The position numbers and the translations under genes are program-made. Shown in pieces: positions 36,818 through 45,251 of a stretch of 64,000 nucleotides of DNA. The notes below the pieces were generated by a model. The model worked only from the letters and a program-made list of their open reading frames with translations, was not told where the DNA came from and made no database searches. Position 1 is the first letter of the stretch; every line of letters starts with the position of its first letter. The stretch lies in contig CANKXO010000002.1 of NCBI GenBank assembly GCA_947487765.1, positions 1 through 64,000 of the forward strand, written 5' to 3'. Source of the stretch: an uncultured Pseudomonadales bacterium. GTDB lineage: Bacteria > Pseudomonadota > Gammaproteobacteria > Pseudomonadales > Cellvibrionaceae.

Positions 36818-37696
36818 TTAAAAACGATTAATCTTGGCTTTGCAGTTTCTTTCCACTACCTCATGCAATTTTTCTACACAAGGTGCCAGTTTTTCTAACT
36901 GCTGTTTAGTAATTTTATAGTGGCGGTCGTAGCGTGCGCCAATGTAGGCATAGTCGAGTAGCTCAAAGGCTTCTTTGTCTACCTTGGTTTGTTGAGGAAA
37001 AATACCGTTGAGTTCGGGACAGTAGTCATCGGCCAGATCGCTAAGGCTATCGAGATGATGCTCTTGTGGGCATTCGGCTGCAAATACAAGTAGGACTGTT
37101 TTGTAGGCATGTTCGCAGGCTTGATTTAATAGAAAGGCTGCAACTTTATAGTCACCTTCATTTAAAGAGAATTTATAATTTTTATAAAAAGCTTTCGCAC
37201 TATTAAACACTTCATCAAAATCCGCTTGTGCGATACGTTTAGCTTCTACTGGATCAAGCGCTTTGCGCTCTTGCTCTAATTCAACGTTACCACTGTTAAA
37301 TAGTACTATTCCGTCATCAATAATTTCCGTAAAGAAGTACTGTCCCTGAGAAAGTTTGTAGTTAATAAATTCACTGTCGCGGGGAATAATACGCACATAG
37401 GGTTTAACGCCTTCCGCAGTACAGGCTTTTTCAATGGCTTTCCATAAGGTTGTATTTTTAGCGGTGTACTCACTACGAGTAACCACCAGAATATCGTAAT
37501 CACTCTGTTTGTGAATCGTTAATTTACCGCGCCCTTGTTCGTGGGGGCCATCTTTCCAAGTACCTCGGGCGTAGGAACCAAAAAGAATAATTAATTGAAC
37601 ATCGTCGCTCTCACGCTGAATAATGGCGCGAATATAATCGAGTTCAGTTTGTTTATCTTGGGGTAAATGGCTAAGTGCTTGATTCATAAAACGCAA
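36818..37696 (-). CDS. Fused nucleotidyltransferase-HEPN domain protein
   Basis: 292 aa. The N-terminal minimal nucleotidyltransferase domain has the GS signature (ILFGSYARGTW, ~residue 37) and the metal-binding acidic pair in SDYDILVVTRS (~residue 64). The C-terminal ~130 residues are a HEPN domain (FLLNQACEHAYKTVLLVF, then AYIGARYDRHYKI). In two-gene MNT-HEPN toxin-antitoxin systems, the nucleotidyltransferase AMPylates and silences a HEPN RNase; here both are in one chain, as in many KNTase-HEPN proteins. The textbook R-x4-6-H spacing is not exact in ARYDRHY, so RNase activity is uncertain. It lies between the two recombinase genes on the opposite strand, where defence or maintenance genes are common. 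Confidence 0.8.
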   Translation of the reverse strand: MRFMNQALSHLPQDKQTELDYIRAIIQRESDDVQLIILFGSYARGTWKDGPHEQGRGKLTIHKQSDYDILVVTRSEYTAKNTTLWKAIEKACTAEGVKPYVRIIPRDSEFINYKLSQGQYFFTEIIDDGIVLFNSGNVELEQERKALDPVEAKRIAQADFDEVFNSAKAFYKNYKFSLNEGDYKVAAFLLNQACEHAYKTVLLVFAAECPQEHHLDSLSDLADDYCPELNGIFPQQTKVDKEAFELLDYAYIGARYDRHYKITKQQLEKLAPCVEKLHEVVERNCKAKINRF

Positions 37697-37762
37697 TATA
37701 CCTTATTACGGCTAAAGATAAAGTCATCTTATTAAATAATGACTGGTAGCATTCTTTATTAA

Positions 37763-37789
37763 ATGAAACGTTCTTTATAGAATAGAATG
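37763..37789 (+). promoter_or_regulatory. Shared 27-bp motif, copy 2, upstream of the AlpA/integrase genes
   Basis: Starts ATGAAACGTTCTTT and ends TAGAATG, with TATAGAAT near its centre. It pairs with the copy at 35735-35761 (3 mismatches in 27). It lies 46 bp before the ATG of the AlpA-like gene, a suitable place for its promoter. Confidence 0.55.
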
Positions 37790-37834
37790 TAAGGGCTTGT
37801 CATCATGTGTCTTAGGCAATAGCAGGACACAGTT

Positions 37835-38191
37835 ATGCAAATTACCCCTCGCGTGATACGCGCTAAAGATGCGCCAGCTTATCTAGGCATGAGCCGCTCT
37901 GTCTTTAATCAAGATGTCAAACCCCACATCACGGCACTACCCATTGGCAAACAAGGTGTTGGTTTTGACCGACTTGAATTAGATCTCTGGTTGGAGCATT
38001 ATAAACAGCGTAACGGGTGTCCTGCTAAGTCCAACTTAGGAGAGACATTATGTCAAAACGTAAACATCGACGATCAGGTATCTACTGGTGTGACCGACGA
38101 AACCTCTGGATTATCGATAAAGAGTGGAAAGGCAAGCGGATATACTGCCTCACTTACTCGGATAACCCAGATGAAGCCGAAAGCCTATTAG
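37835..38191 (+). CDS. AlpA-like DNA-binding protein (possible excisionase or integrase regulator)
   Basis: 118 aa. The N-terminal ~60 residues fit an AlpA/MerR-type winged helix (VIRAKDAPAYLGMSRSVFNQ, then LPIGKQGVGFDRLELDLWL), as used by excisionases and integrase regulators. The C-terminal half is Ser/Thr/Lys-rich and probably flexible. Its 3' end overlaps the integrase gene by 142 bp in another frame; from memory, related island integrases in pseudomonads carry the same arrangement, so I take the overlap as real. It probably directs integration against excision of the island. Confidence 0.75.
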   Translation: MQITPRVIRAKDAPAYLGMSRSVFNQDVKPHITALPIGKQGVGFDRLELDLWLEHYKQRNGCPAKSNLGETLCQNVNIDDQVSTGVTDETSGLSIKSGKASGYTASLTRITQMKPKAY

Positions 38192-39324
38192 ATGCGGAAT
38201 TAGAGAAATTACGTAAGGCAATGCTACATGGCGAAAGGCCAGTGTATTTGTTTCATCAAGGTGCCGAGCGGTATTTGGAAGAGCGAAAGCATGTCGCTAC
38301 CTTTACTATCTTGCAGTCTGTAGTACTTAGGTTAATGCCCTTTCTTGGAGATATAGCATTAGCCGATTTACACGATAATACACTCAAACCTTATATCCAG
38401 TGGCGCATTAAAGAGGGCGTTAAGACCCGAAAAAAGGACGTGAATACAGGCCAGTTTTATACGGTCAGGCGCGATATAAAATATGCATCGATTAATCGAG
38501 AGTTAGAGATTATTCGAACTATATTAATTTCCGCTTGGCGGCGCTGGCGCTGTGAGTTAACAGGTAAACCTTGGATTGATTCGGCGCCTATTTTAACCAT
38601 GTTGCCAACCAAACCCAGCAAAGGTAAACCCGTTGAATCCCATAGCGCCAAAACGTATTCACTATCTTGGGATGAACAAGATCAGCTGTTTCCATTACTA
38701 TCGGCTCGCCTGCAAAAGATGTGCTTATTTAAAGTCAATACAGGCACACGGGAACAGGAGGTTTGCCAACTTCGTTGGGAATGGGAACACGCAGTACCAG
38801 AATTGGATATAACGGTATTTATTGTTCCTGAGGGCTATGTCAAAAATGGCGAGGCACGCCTGATTGTGATGAACCGTATCGCACGCTCCATCATTGAAGT
38901 ACAGCGTGAGGAATGGGAAGGCAAAAGTAAATTTGTTTTTCCCAACCCAAAAGCTAAAAAGGACTTACCCTATTCTCGGCTACAGACTAGCAGCTGGAAG
39001 CAAGCATGGGGAAAAGCTGGTTTACCTACAGGACCGTGGATACGACAAGGTGTGCATACACTTAAACATACGTGTGGTCGTCGCTTACGTGCTGCTGGCG
39101 TTTCCAGAGAAACAAGGAAGGTCTGTTTAGGGCATAGAAATGGAGACATCACCACACACTATTCAGCCGCAGAGGTTAAAGAGTTGCTGGATGCGTTTGA
39201 GTTATTGTGTGAACGTAAAGAAGGAATTGTTTTAAGGTCGCAATTAACAGTTGTTAATAGCAAGGAAACTAAAAGTCCCACCAATCTCCCACAGGAGATT
39301 GAAAAAGAAAGCTCTCTTATATAA
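38050..39324 (+). CDS. int: Tyrosine-recombinase island integrase
   Basis: 424 aa. The catalytic domain covers the C-terminal half: first Arg in NTGTREQEVCQLRWE (~residue 236), HTLKHTCGRRLRAAGVS where the usual His-x-x-Arg has Lys, then LGHRNGDITTHYSAAEV with the second His and the nucleophilic Tyr near residue 375. The Lys substitution appears to be common in this pseudomonad-type integrase group (HDLKHTFGRRLRAAG), so the enzyme is probably active. The gene ends 150 bp from the intact tRNA-Lys, pointing towards it, as expected for an integrase that uses this tRNA as attachment site. Confidence 0.92.
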   Translation: MSKRKHRRSGIYWCDRRNLWIIDKEWKGKRIYCLTYSDNPDEAESLLDAELEKLRKAMLHGERPVYLFHQGAERYLEERKHVATFTILQSVVLRLMPFLGDIALADLHDNTLKPYIQWRIKEGVKTRKKDVNTGQFYTVRRDIKYASINRELEIIRTILISAWRRWRCELTGKPWIDSAPILTMLPTKPSKGKPVESHSAKTYSLSWDEQDQLFPLLSARLQKMCLFKVNTGTREQEVCQLRWEWEHAVPELDITVFIVPEGYVKNGEARLIVMNRIARSIIEVQREEWEGKSKFVFPNPKAKKDLPYSRLQTSSWKQAWGKAGLPTGPWIRQGVHTLKHTCGRRLRAAGVSRETRKVCLGHRNGDITTHYSAAEVKELLDAFELLCERKEGIVLRSQLTVVNSKETKSPTNLPQEIEKESSLI

Positions 39325-39349
39325 TCCAATCTCGTTAGAGGCTGAATTA

Positions 39350-39386
39350 TAAAGAGGGTCATACTGGATTGGCCAGTGCTTTAAAT
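39350..39386. repeat. Degenerate tRNA-Lys 3'-end fragment
   Basis: The sequence GGGTCATACTGGATT then CCAGTG resembles the tRNA-Lys 3' half GGGTCGTACTGGATTCGAACCAGTG at 39478-39502, in the same orientation and about 120 bp away. It may be an older attachment site or a duplicated end. Confidence 0.5.
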
Positions 39387-39437
39387 AGCACTCAGCCCAC
39401 GGCCTACAAGGCTTTGCAAGAAGCAATTTTTAGGCAT

Positions 39438-39470
39438 AAAAAAACCCCGCCTAATGGACGAGGTTTTTTT
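39438..39470 (-). terminator. Intrinsic terminator of tRNA-Lys
   Basis: On the minus strand: A-run, ACCTCG, loop with CCATTAGG, CGGGGT, T-run. It directly follows the tRNA 3' end. A sister copy with a better-paired stem lies at 10021-10052. Confidence 0.75.
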
Positions 39471-39518
39471 ATATGGTGGGTCGTACTGGATTCGAACCAG
39501 TGACCAATTGGTTAAAAG
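39471..39518. repeat. Island attachment repeat, right copy (within tRNA-Lys)
   Basis: 48 bp identical to 10053-10100. The identity begins exactly at position 32 of the tRNA anticodon loop and runs through the 3' end. Crossover in the anticodon loop is a common choice for tyrosine integrases at tRNA genes. The island copy restores an intact tRNA. Confidence 0.93.
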
Positions 39519-39549
39519 CCAACTGCTCTACCAACTGAGCTAACGACCC
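39474..39549 (-). tRNA. tRNA-Lys (anticodon UUU)
   Basis: 76 nt with encoded CCA. The acceptor stem GGGTCGT pairs with ACGACCC. The D arm has AGCTCAGTTGGTAGAGC, the anticodon loop is CTTTTAA with UUU at positions 34-36, and the T arm has GGTTCGAATCC. It is intact although its 3' half is also the island attachment site. It follows queC on the same strand, as in Pseudomonas. Confidence 0.97.
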
Positions 39550-39663
39550 AAAACTTGTTAACGGTTGGTGCTGAAGAGGCGCACATAATAATGATTCGCA
39601 GAAAAAACACAAGCACTTTTTAGTATTTTTTATCAGTAAAACAATAACTTGCTAAAAGAAGGC

Positions 39664-40347
39664 TCAATTATTGTATCTAGTCGGGTCACCAACTCCGGCA
39701 TCAGCAAACCCCTGACGTCTCAGGCGGCAGCTGTCGCATCGACCACAGGCTTTGCCATCATCGTCTGCCTGATAGCAAGAGACGGTTTTTTGGTAATCTA
39801 CACCCAATTCTATGCCCTTTTTAATGATATCGGCCTTGGTCAAATCAATCAGTGGGGTCTGTATTTTAAGCGTTTGCCCTTCTACCCCCATTTTAGTGGC
39901 TAAATTAGCCATCGCTTCATAAGCCGCTATGTAATCAGGCCGACAATCAGGGTAGCCTGAGTAGTCAACGGCATTGACACCAATAAAAATATCGTGTGCT
40001 CCTATTACTTCAGCCCAACCTAAAGCAATGGATAAAAAGACGGTATTACGCGCTGGCACATAGGTAACTGGGATACCATCGCTAAGGTGCTCAGGTACCT
40101 CAATAGCATCATCTGTTAGCGCTGAGCCACCAATAGTACGGAGATCTAACTTAACCGTTTTATGGGCCTCAACGCCCATTGATTTTGCCAAAGAATTTGC
40201 GGCTTGCAGTTCGACCCGATGGCGCTGACCATAATCAAAGCTAAGTGTATAGCAATCAAAGCCTTTAGATTTAGCTATGGCGAGTACTGTTGTTGAATCG
40301 AGGCCACCAGAGACTAGCACCACGGCTTTAGGGCGATTATTACTCAT
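39664..40347 (-). CDS. queC: 7-cyano-7-deazaguanine synthase
   Basis: 227 aa. QueC uses ATP and ammonia to convert 7-carboxy-7-deazaguanine to preQ0, the precursor of queuosine in tRNA. The N-terminal PP-loop is [11 protein letters not shown], followed by [11 protein letters not shown]. The C-terminal zinc site is a four-cysteine cluster ([17 protein letters not shown]). Length is normal. Its ATG directly follows the queE stop, so the two steps of the same pathway are coupled. Confidence 0.97.
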   Translation of the reverse strand: MSNNRPKAVVLVSGGLDSTTVLAIAKSKGFDCYTLSFDYGQRHRVELQAANSLAKSMGVEAHKTVKLDLRTIGGSALTDDAIEVPEHLSDGIPVTYVPARNTVFLSIALGWAEVIGAHDIFIGVNAVDYSGYPDCRPDYIAAYEAMANLATKMGVEGQTLKIQTPLIDLTKADIIKKGIELGVDYQKTVSCYQADDDGKACGRCDSCRLRRQGFADAGVGDPTRYNN

Positions 40348-41004
40348 TTAGACTCCTGGCTTATCGCCCCATAAGGCTTTATGAAGCTGGGTTTGCAAAC
40401 GCACTGGCAAACGGTCTGCAATGATCCACTCTGCCAACTGTTCAGCAGATAATTGCTCATAGGATGGAGAGAAAAAGACATTCCCTACCCTTTTGTCCAG
40501 CTGATACTCATTCAGCTTAAACACGGCCCATTCATAATCTTGTCGGTCACAAATAACGAATTTCACCTGATCTTTACCTGAGAGGTGTTCTATATTGCTG
40601 TAATCATTGCGAGCCACTTCGCCAGAGGCTGGTGTTTTAAGATCCATAACAATAGAGACTCGTTTATCGACATCGGCAATGGGCATCGCGCCACTCGTCT
40701 CTAATGACACATTCAGGCCTTTATCACACACTCTAGCTAACAAATGATGGCAGTTAGGTTGAGCTAAAGGCTCACCCCCTGTGACACATACATGGCTTGA
40801 ACCATAGTCGACAACTTTATTCACAATTTCATCTAGAGGCTGTTTCTCGCCACCATAAAATGCGTACTCAGAATCACAATAATGGCATCGTAACGGGCAA
40901 CCCGTTAACCGAACAAAGACTGTTGGGTAACCTACACTGGCGGCCTCACCTTGGATAGATAAGAACATTTCGGTAATTCTGAGAGATTGGGATTCGGAGG
41001 ACAT
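40348..41004 (-). CDS. queE: 7-carboxy-7-deazaguanine synthase (radical SAM)
   Basis: 218 aa. QueE rearranges 6-carboxytetrahydropterin into 7-carboxy-7-deazaguanine. The 4Fe-4S/SAM motif CPLRCHYC (Cx3Cx2C) lies near residue 34, preceded by MFLSIQGEAASVGYPTVFVR. The SAM-binding VCVTGGEP motif follows at about residue 74. Length and motifs are typical. It sits between cpoB and queC, matching the Pseudomonas order. Confidence 0.96.
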   Translation of the reverse strand: MSSESQSLRITEMFLSIQGEAASVGYPTVFVRLTGCPLRCHYCDSEYAFYGGEKQPLDEIVNKVVDYGSSHVCVTGGEPLAQPNCHHLLARVCDKGLNVSLETSGAMPIADVDKRVSIVMDLKTPASGEVARNDYSNIEHLSGKDQVKFVICDRQDYEWAVFKLNEYQLDKRVGNVFFSPSYEQLSAEQLAEWIIADRLPVRLQTQLHKALWGDKPGV

Positions 41005-41066
41005 GGGTAAAAACTAAATATACTAAGAGTTTTATCAACTCTGATTACAAGCAAGCCAATTAAAGT

Positions 41067-41912
41067 CTATTTAAATTGATTTGCCAGAAAGGACTTAGCA
41101 AGACGAGAAGCATCAGTATCACTGGAAGCAACCTCTTCAAGCAAGGTTTTTGCTTGTGATTTTTTACCCTGATCAAAATAAATAGTTGCTAGCTTATATT
41201 TAGCATCCGGGACTTTCTGGTGCCCGTCATATTTATCTATCAATGTGGCGAATGATTTCTCAGCAGCCGATTTATTACTTTCAGTCAGATAAATTTGGCC
41301 TTGCCAATAGTACACATTAGGCACATAAGTACCATTTGGATAACTATTAAGGTATTGAGAAAAGCTACCCTGCGCACCCTGGTAATCTTGCTGGCTTAGT
41401 AACTGATCGATAGCCTTGCGGTACAACTTCTTCTCTTCCTCTGTATTGACGGAAGGAATGGGATTGGAAACGCTTGGTAAATTACTCGATAAAACCGATA
41501 CCTGACTTGGATCGCTTTGACCGATACTAGACTGACTTGAACCGCTCTGACCGATAGTAGATTGTTGTGAATTTGCTCGAGTTAATTCGGCTAAACGTTT
41601 ATCTAAATCCAAATAATCATCAAGGCGTTGTTGCTTCAGCCTTTTCAACTGAAATGCCTGCTCTTCTACCAAGCCTCTTAATTCAAGAACCTCTTGCTGC
41701 AGTTGCTGCAATTGATAAGCGAAATTGGAAGAGGATGATTGAGCAATAACAGAGGTTGACGTTACTGGCGTTGATACAGCACCTGTTCCAGATCCTGGAA
41801 TAATAGGCTGAGAATCTCTTACTGTAGCCTGAGCAAACGCATCAGAACTAGCTGCTGATATCAAAAGTACCGCGGCTATACGAGCCGCGGGAATACTAAG
41901 TAACGTCTTCAT
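41067..41912 (-). CDS. cpoB: Tol-Pal-associated periplasmic TPR protein CpoB (YbgF)
   Basis: 281 aa. CpoB links outer-membrane constriction by Tol-Pal to peptidoglycan synthesis at the septum. It has an N-terminal signal peptide (about 28 residues), an N-terminal coiled coil (LQQLQQEVLELRGLVEEQAF), and a Ser/Gln linker with a short internal repeat (SSIGQSDPSQVS against STIGQSGSSQ). C-terminal TPR-type repeats begin LYRKAIDQLLSQQDYQGA and continue with WQGQIYLTESNKSAAEKSF. It follows pal by 22 bp as in the standard tol-pal operon. Confidence 0.94.
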   Translation of the reverse strand: MKTLLSIPAARIAAVLLISAASSDAFAQATVRDSQPIIPGSGTGAVSTPVTSTSVIAQSSSSNFAYQLQQLQQEVLELRGLVEEQAFQLKRLKQQRLDDYLDLDKRLAELTRANSQQSTIGQSGSSQSSIGQSDPSQVSVLSSNLPSVSNPIPSVNTEEEKKLYRKAIDQLLSQQDYQGAQGSFSQYLNSYPNGTYVPNVYYWQGQIYLTESNKSAAEKSFATLIDKYDGHQKVPDAKYKLATIYFDQGKKSQAKTLLEEVASSDTDASRLAKSFLANQFK

Positions 41913-41934
41913 TAGTCTCTATAGATATGTGTTA

Positions 41935-42426
41935 TTACTTAAGCTCAACACGACGGTTTAACTGCCAAGCACTTTCGTTGCTTGAAGTATCAACTGGGTT
42001 TTCTTCACCGTAGCTAACTACTTCGATCGATGAGTTAACACCTTCAGAACGTAGATAGTCACGTACTGCTAAAGCACGACGCTCACCCAAAGCGATGTTG
42101 TATTCACGAGTACCACGCTCATCAGCATGACCTTCTAAGCGAATAGCGCGTGGGCTTGCTTTCAATGCAACCGCATGAGCAGTTAATAGCGCACGAGTTT
42201 CTGGCTTAAGAGATGATTGGTCAAAATCGAAGTAGAATACAGTCTCTAGATTAACTTCCACTGGTTGAACAGTGTTAGTGTCTGAGCCTGTAGTTTGAGG
42301 AACAGACTGAGGAGCTTGAGGTTGAGAAGGTGTCTGTTCAACAGGTTTAGAGCTACTCGCACAGCCTGCTAGAAATACAGCGGCAAAAAGTAGTGTAAAG
42401 CCCAATTTTATGGTCTTGCTTAGCAT
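41935..42426 (-). CDS. pal: Peptidoglycan-associated lipoprotein Pal
   Basis: 163 aa from the ATG at 42426 (MLSKTIK), chosen because GGAGA lies just upstream; the longer frame to 42522 lacks this. The lipoprotein signal ends in AVFLAGC. A Pro/Gln/Ser-rich linker follows, then an OmpA-like peptidoglycan-binding domain (FYFDFDQSSLKPETR, LEGHADERGTREYNIALGERR). Pal tethers the outer membrane to peptidoglycan and interacts with TolB and TolA. Confidence 0.96.
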   Translation of the reverse strand: MLSKTIKLGFTLLFAAVFLAGCASSSKPVEQTPSQPQAPQSVPQTTGSDTNTVQPVEVNLETVFYFDFDQSSLKPETRALLTAHAVALKASPRAIRLEGHADERGTREYNIALGERRALAVRDYLRSEGVNSSIEVVSYGEENPVDTSSNESAWQLNRRVELK

Positions 42427-42623
42427 GATTGTCTCCATGGTCTTGTTTGTAAGTTTTTTGTAGTTAAAAATTTTGTTAAAAATAGTTATGGATGCGACAT
42501 TTTCAAACGAATAGTACCACACCCTAACTTGTTAGCTCTAGCCGGCTAATAAAAAATACCTATTAACCAAGACTAAAGCCTTAATACCTCTAAAAATGTC
42601 TTGTAGAGCACTCCGTCGAAGCA

Positions 42624-43916
42624 TTACGGATTAGTCAAATACGGTGACCATGCGGGTTCTCTCACATCACCTGACTTTGCCGGCAACTTGTACTTCACCC
42701 CTGCATCCAATGAAACCCCGGCCAAAATGCCACGATTACCATCTTTCGTTGCATAAAGCAGTGTCGCACCATTCGGTGCAATACTGGGGGACTCATCCAA
42801 TGCAGTTTGAGTCAGCACACGTATATTGCCAGTCGCGATGTCTTGAACTGCAATATGGAAAACGCCGTCATAACGGTGAACCATCACAACCCCTTTGCCA
42901 TCAGGAGTTACTTGCGGTTTCGCGTTGTAATCGCCGTCGAAGGTTAAACGCTCTATACGCCTGTTGGAAAGCGTTATTTGATAAATTTGCGGTTTACCTC
43001 CTCGATTTGAGGTAAACATCACAGCTTTACCATCGCTTGACCAGTGCGGTTCGGTATCAATACCAAAATGATTGGTAATACGAGTAAAACGTCGAGTGGC
43101 AATATCCAGGGTATATATCTCTGGATTGCCGTCTTTTGAGAGCACCAAGGCAAGCTTTTTCCCATCAGGCGACCATGCGGGTGCACTGTTTAGCCCTTGA
43201 AAGTTGGTCAACTGTGTCCTTTTACCTGTGGCTATATTCTGCATAAAAATAGCCGCTCGGCTCGTTTCAAAAGAAACGTAAGCCACTGATTTTCCATCAG
43301 GGGACCAGGAAGGAGACAATAAGGGCTGTTTTGACCGTAACAACTCCTGAGGTCTTGCACCATCCATATCCGCTCGTATCAAGCGATATTGACGTTGGGG
43401 TGTCTGTTCGATGTAAAGAATTTGCGTAGAAAATGCACCTCGAATACCTGTAATCGCTTCATACACTTTATCGCTGACATAATGTGCCATATCTCTTAGA
43501 GCATCAGAACCAACATTCACTTTAAGATTGTTCAGTACTACTTTCTGGCTAACAACATCATACAAAGAGAAATTAGCTGAGAAGCCCGTAGGAATCGCCT
43601 GCACATTACCAATGACAAGGTATTCACTACCCAACAAACGCCAATCACGATAGACAACATCTTGCTGACGACTAGGGAAAGACAACATATCGGATGCAGC
43701 AATAGTTTTAAATTGCCCACTGCGATATAAGTCTGCGGAAATAATATCTGCCACTTTTTCAGCCAATGGCGCAGCACCATTGTAAGCAAAGGGAGAAACG
43801 GCGATTACGGTTGGGTTATCGACACCCTGAACAATAGGGATAACCAGCTCTGCTCGAGTAGATACACTATAAATAAAAATCAGTATTGCCAAAAGGCTTT
43901 GGATAGTACGATTCAC
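42624..43916 (-). CDS. tolB: Tol-Pal system protein TolB
   Basis: 430 aa. Periplasmic protein that binds Pal and is pulled by TolA. It has a signal peptide ending near residue 22, an N-terminal alpha/beta domain ([16 protein letters not shown]), and a six-bladed beta-propeller with [36 protein letters not shown] and further repeats. Length is standard. The ATG overlaps the tolA stop by 4 bp. Confidence 0.97.
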   Translation of the reverse strand: MNRTIQSLLAILIFIYSVSTRAELVIPIVQGVDNPTVIAVSPFAYNGAAPLAEKVADIISADLYRSGQFKTIAASDMLSFPSRQQDVVYRDWRLLGSEYLVIGNVQAIPTGFSANFSLYDVVSQKVVLNNLKVNVGSDALRDMAHYVSDKVYEAITGIRGAFSTQILYIEQTPQRQYRLIRADMDGARPQELLRSKQPLLSPSWSPDGKSVAYVSFETSRAAIFMQNIATGKRTQLTNFQGLNSAPAWSPDGKKLALVLSKDGNPEIYTLDIATRRFTRITNHFGIDTEPHWSSDGKAVMFTSNRGGKPQIYQITLSNRRIERLTFDGDYNAKPQVTPDGKGVVMVHRYDGVFHIAVQDIATGNIRVLTQTALDESPSIAPNGATLLYATKDGNRGILAGVSLDAGVKYKLPAKSGDVREPAWSPYLTNP

Positions 43917-44788
43917 TGCCTTAAATCCTGTGGTTGGAATGTTAATTTAAATTGTCGAAAATCTCTTTCGAAAACACGTGATGGCATTTCCCTTAACTCT
44001 GAAAATCGCCCTACTTTTTTAACTGCTTGTACCGCAGAACGATCATATTGGGCGTTGCCGCTACTTTTAATCACCGCAACATCAATCACTTCACCTGTCG
44101 GTATTAACTGTATCTGTAATAATGCTTGCATACCGTTACGTGCTGACGGAGGTCGACTCCAGCTCTGCTCTACACGCTGACGAATAATTTGTTGATAGGA
44201 CTGGGATATTAAATTATCTTCTTCAACCTGTTGCGCCAACTGTTCTGCTTTTCGCTCAGCTTCTAAACGCTCTCTTTCTTTAGCGAGGTTTTCTTCCAAA
44301 CGCTGCCGTTCTAACTTTTCTCGTTCTTGCCTAGCCCTTTCTTGTAGTTCCTTTTGTTCTTTTTTACGCTGATCTTCTTTGCGCTTTTCAGCTAACTTCT
44401 TCTCTTCAGCCAATTTTTTCTCTTTGGCTATCTTTTGCTGTTTTTGTTTTTCCTTTTTCGCTTTTTCCTTTTTAGCTTGCTCTTGTTTAGCCTTTTCTTT
44501 CGCTAACTTATTTTTACGCGCCTTTTCATCGGCTTTCTTTTTTTGATCAAGCTTTTTCTTTTCTAATTCTTTACGCTTTTTCTCTAAGTCAATTTTTTTA
44601 GGTTTAGGCTTTTTCTTAGGGGCACCTTGTTCACCTTTAGCTTTCAAATCAATTAACGTTGCTTTTATATAAGCTAGCGGTTTAACTGGCTTAGGCGGTG
44701 TCGTATATCCCCAACCTATAAATACCAAAAATATGATCACTCCATGCACAAGAAGGCTAATCAACATTGCTGGCAAATAAGAGGTCAT
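43913..44788 (-). CDS. tolA: Tol-Pal system protein TolA
   Basis: 291 aa from the ATG at 44788 (MTSYLPAML), just past the tolR stop and with AAGGT upstream. One N-terminal membrane segment ([20 protein letters not shown]) is followed by a very long Lys/Glu/Ala-rich helix (about residues 55-205) that spans the periplasm, and a C-terminal TonB-like domain ([14 protein letters not shown], then [20 protein letters not shown]). It transmits proton-motive force from TolQR to TolB and Pal. Confidence 0.95.
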   Translation of the reverse strand: MTSYLPAMLISLLVHGVIIFLVFIGWGYTTPPKPVKPLAYIKATLIDLKAKGEQGAPKKKPKPKKIDLEKKRKELEKKKLDQKKKADEKARKNKLAKEKAKQEQAKKEKAKKEKQKQQKIAKEKKLAEEKKLAEKRKEDQRKKEQKELQERARQEREKLERQRLEENLAKERERLEAERKAEQLAQQVEEDNLISQSYQQIIRQRVEQSWSRPPSARNGMQALLQIQLIPTGEVIDVAVIKSSGNAQYDRSAVQAVKKVGRFSELREMPSRVFERDFRQFKLTFQPQDLRQ

Positions 44789-44798
44789 TCTGACTACC

Positions 44799-45224
44799 TT
44801 AGCGCGGTGGCTCTGTGACCAAACCAACAGACTCCGCGCCCGCCTGTTGTAACAACGCCATTAAATCAACTACTTTGCCATAAGGAACATTAGTATCGCC
44901 CCAAACTAACACGGGTGTTTTGGGTTGTACTTTAATGATTTTTGCCGTCTGCGCTGTAATTTCATCAAGCGGTTTGGGTAATTCCTCATCCTTACCAATT
45001 TTCATGTAATAGCTACCGTCAGCCTTGATTGAAACCACTAAAGGTTCCTGGTCTTGATTATCCAAAGGCGCAGACGAAGCCTGAGGTAAGTCGACCTTTA
45101 CACCTTGAGTTAGCAAAGGAGCAGTAACCATAAATATCACTAACAATACCAACATGACATCAATGTAAGGAACAACATTGATTTCAGCCATTGGCTTTTT
45201 TTTCGATTTCTTATTGGATGGCAT
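44799..45224 (-). CDS. tolR: Tol-Pal system protein TolR (ExbD family)
   Basis: 141 aa. A single N-terminal membrane segment contains the essential aspartate (INVVPYIDVMLVLLVIFMV), followed by a periplasmic ExbD-type domain. With TolQ it forms the proton-driven motor energising TolA. It lies 27 bp after tolQ in the usual order. Confidence 0.96.
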   Translation of the reverse strand: MPSNKKSKKKPMAEINVVPYIDVMLVLLVIFMVTAPLLTQGVKVDLPQASSAPLDNQDQEPLVVSIKADGSYYMKIGKDEELPKPLDEITAQTAKIIKVQPKTPVLVWGDTNVPYGKVVDLMALLQQAGAESVGLVTEPPR

Positions 45225-45251
45225 AATAAGAGTACTTAATAATTAAAGAGT

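Larger units (their letters stand above)
10101..39518. mobile_element. Genomic island integrated in tRNA-Lys, carrying a Tc toxin locus
   Basis: About 29.4 kb between exact 48-bp repeats of the tRNA-Lys 3' half. The integrase (38050-39324) lies next to the intact tRNA at the right end, as is usual for tRNA-borne islands. In Pseudomonas aeruginosa the tRNA-Lys beside the same tol-pal-cpoB-queE-queC cluster is a known island site (PAPI-1 family), so the location fits a shared hotspot. The content is mixed and partly decayed: an IS remnant, the TcBC and TcA genes, an AraC regulator, an hlyB fragment, an hcp pseudogene and small orphan genes. It may be a composite of two or more insertions, because degenerate att-like sequences occur inside it. 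No conjugation genes are visible. Confidence 0.85.

Noticed and set aside
10101-39518. The island as a prophage
   Set aside because: No capsid, tail, terminase or lysis genes are present. The long toxin genes are Tc components, not tail proteins.
42644-43015. 123-codon plus-strand frame within tolB
   Set aside because: Antisense to the well-supported tolB gene and without recognisable features.
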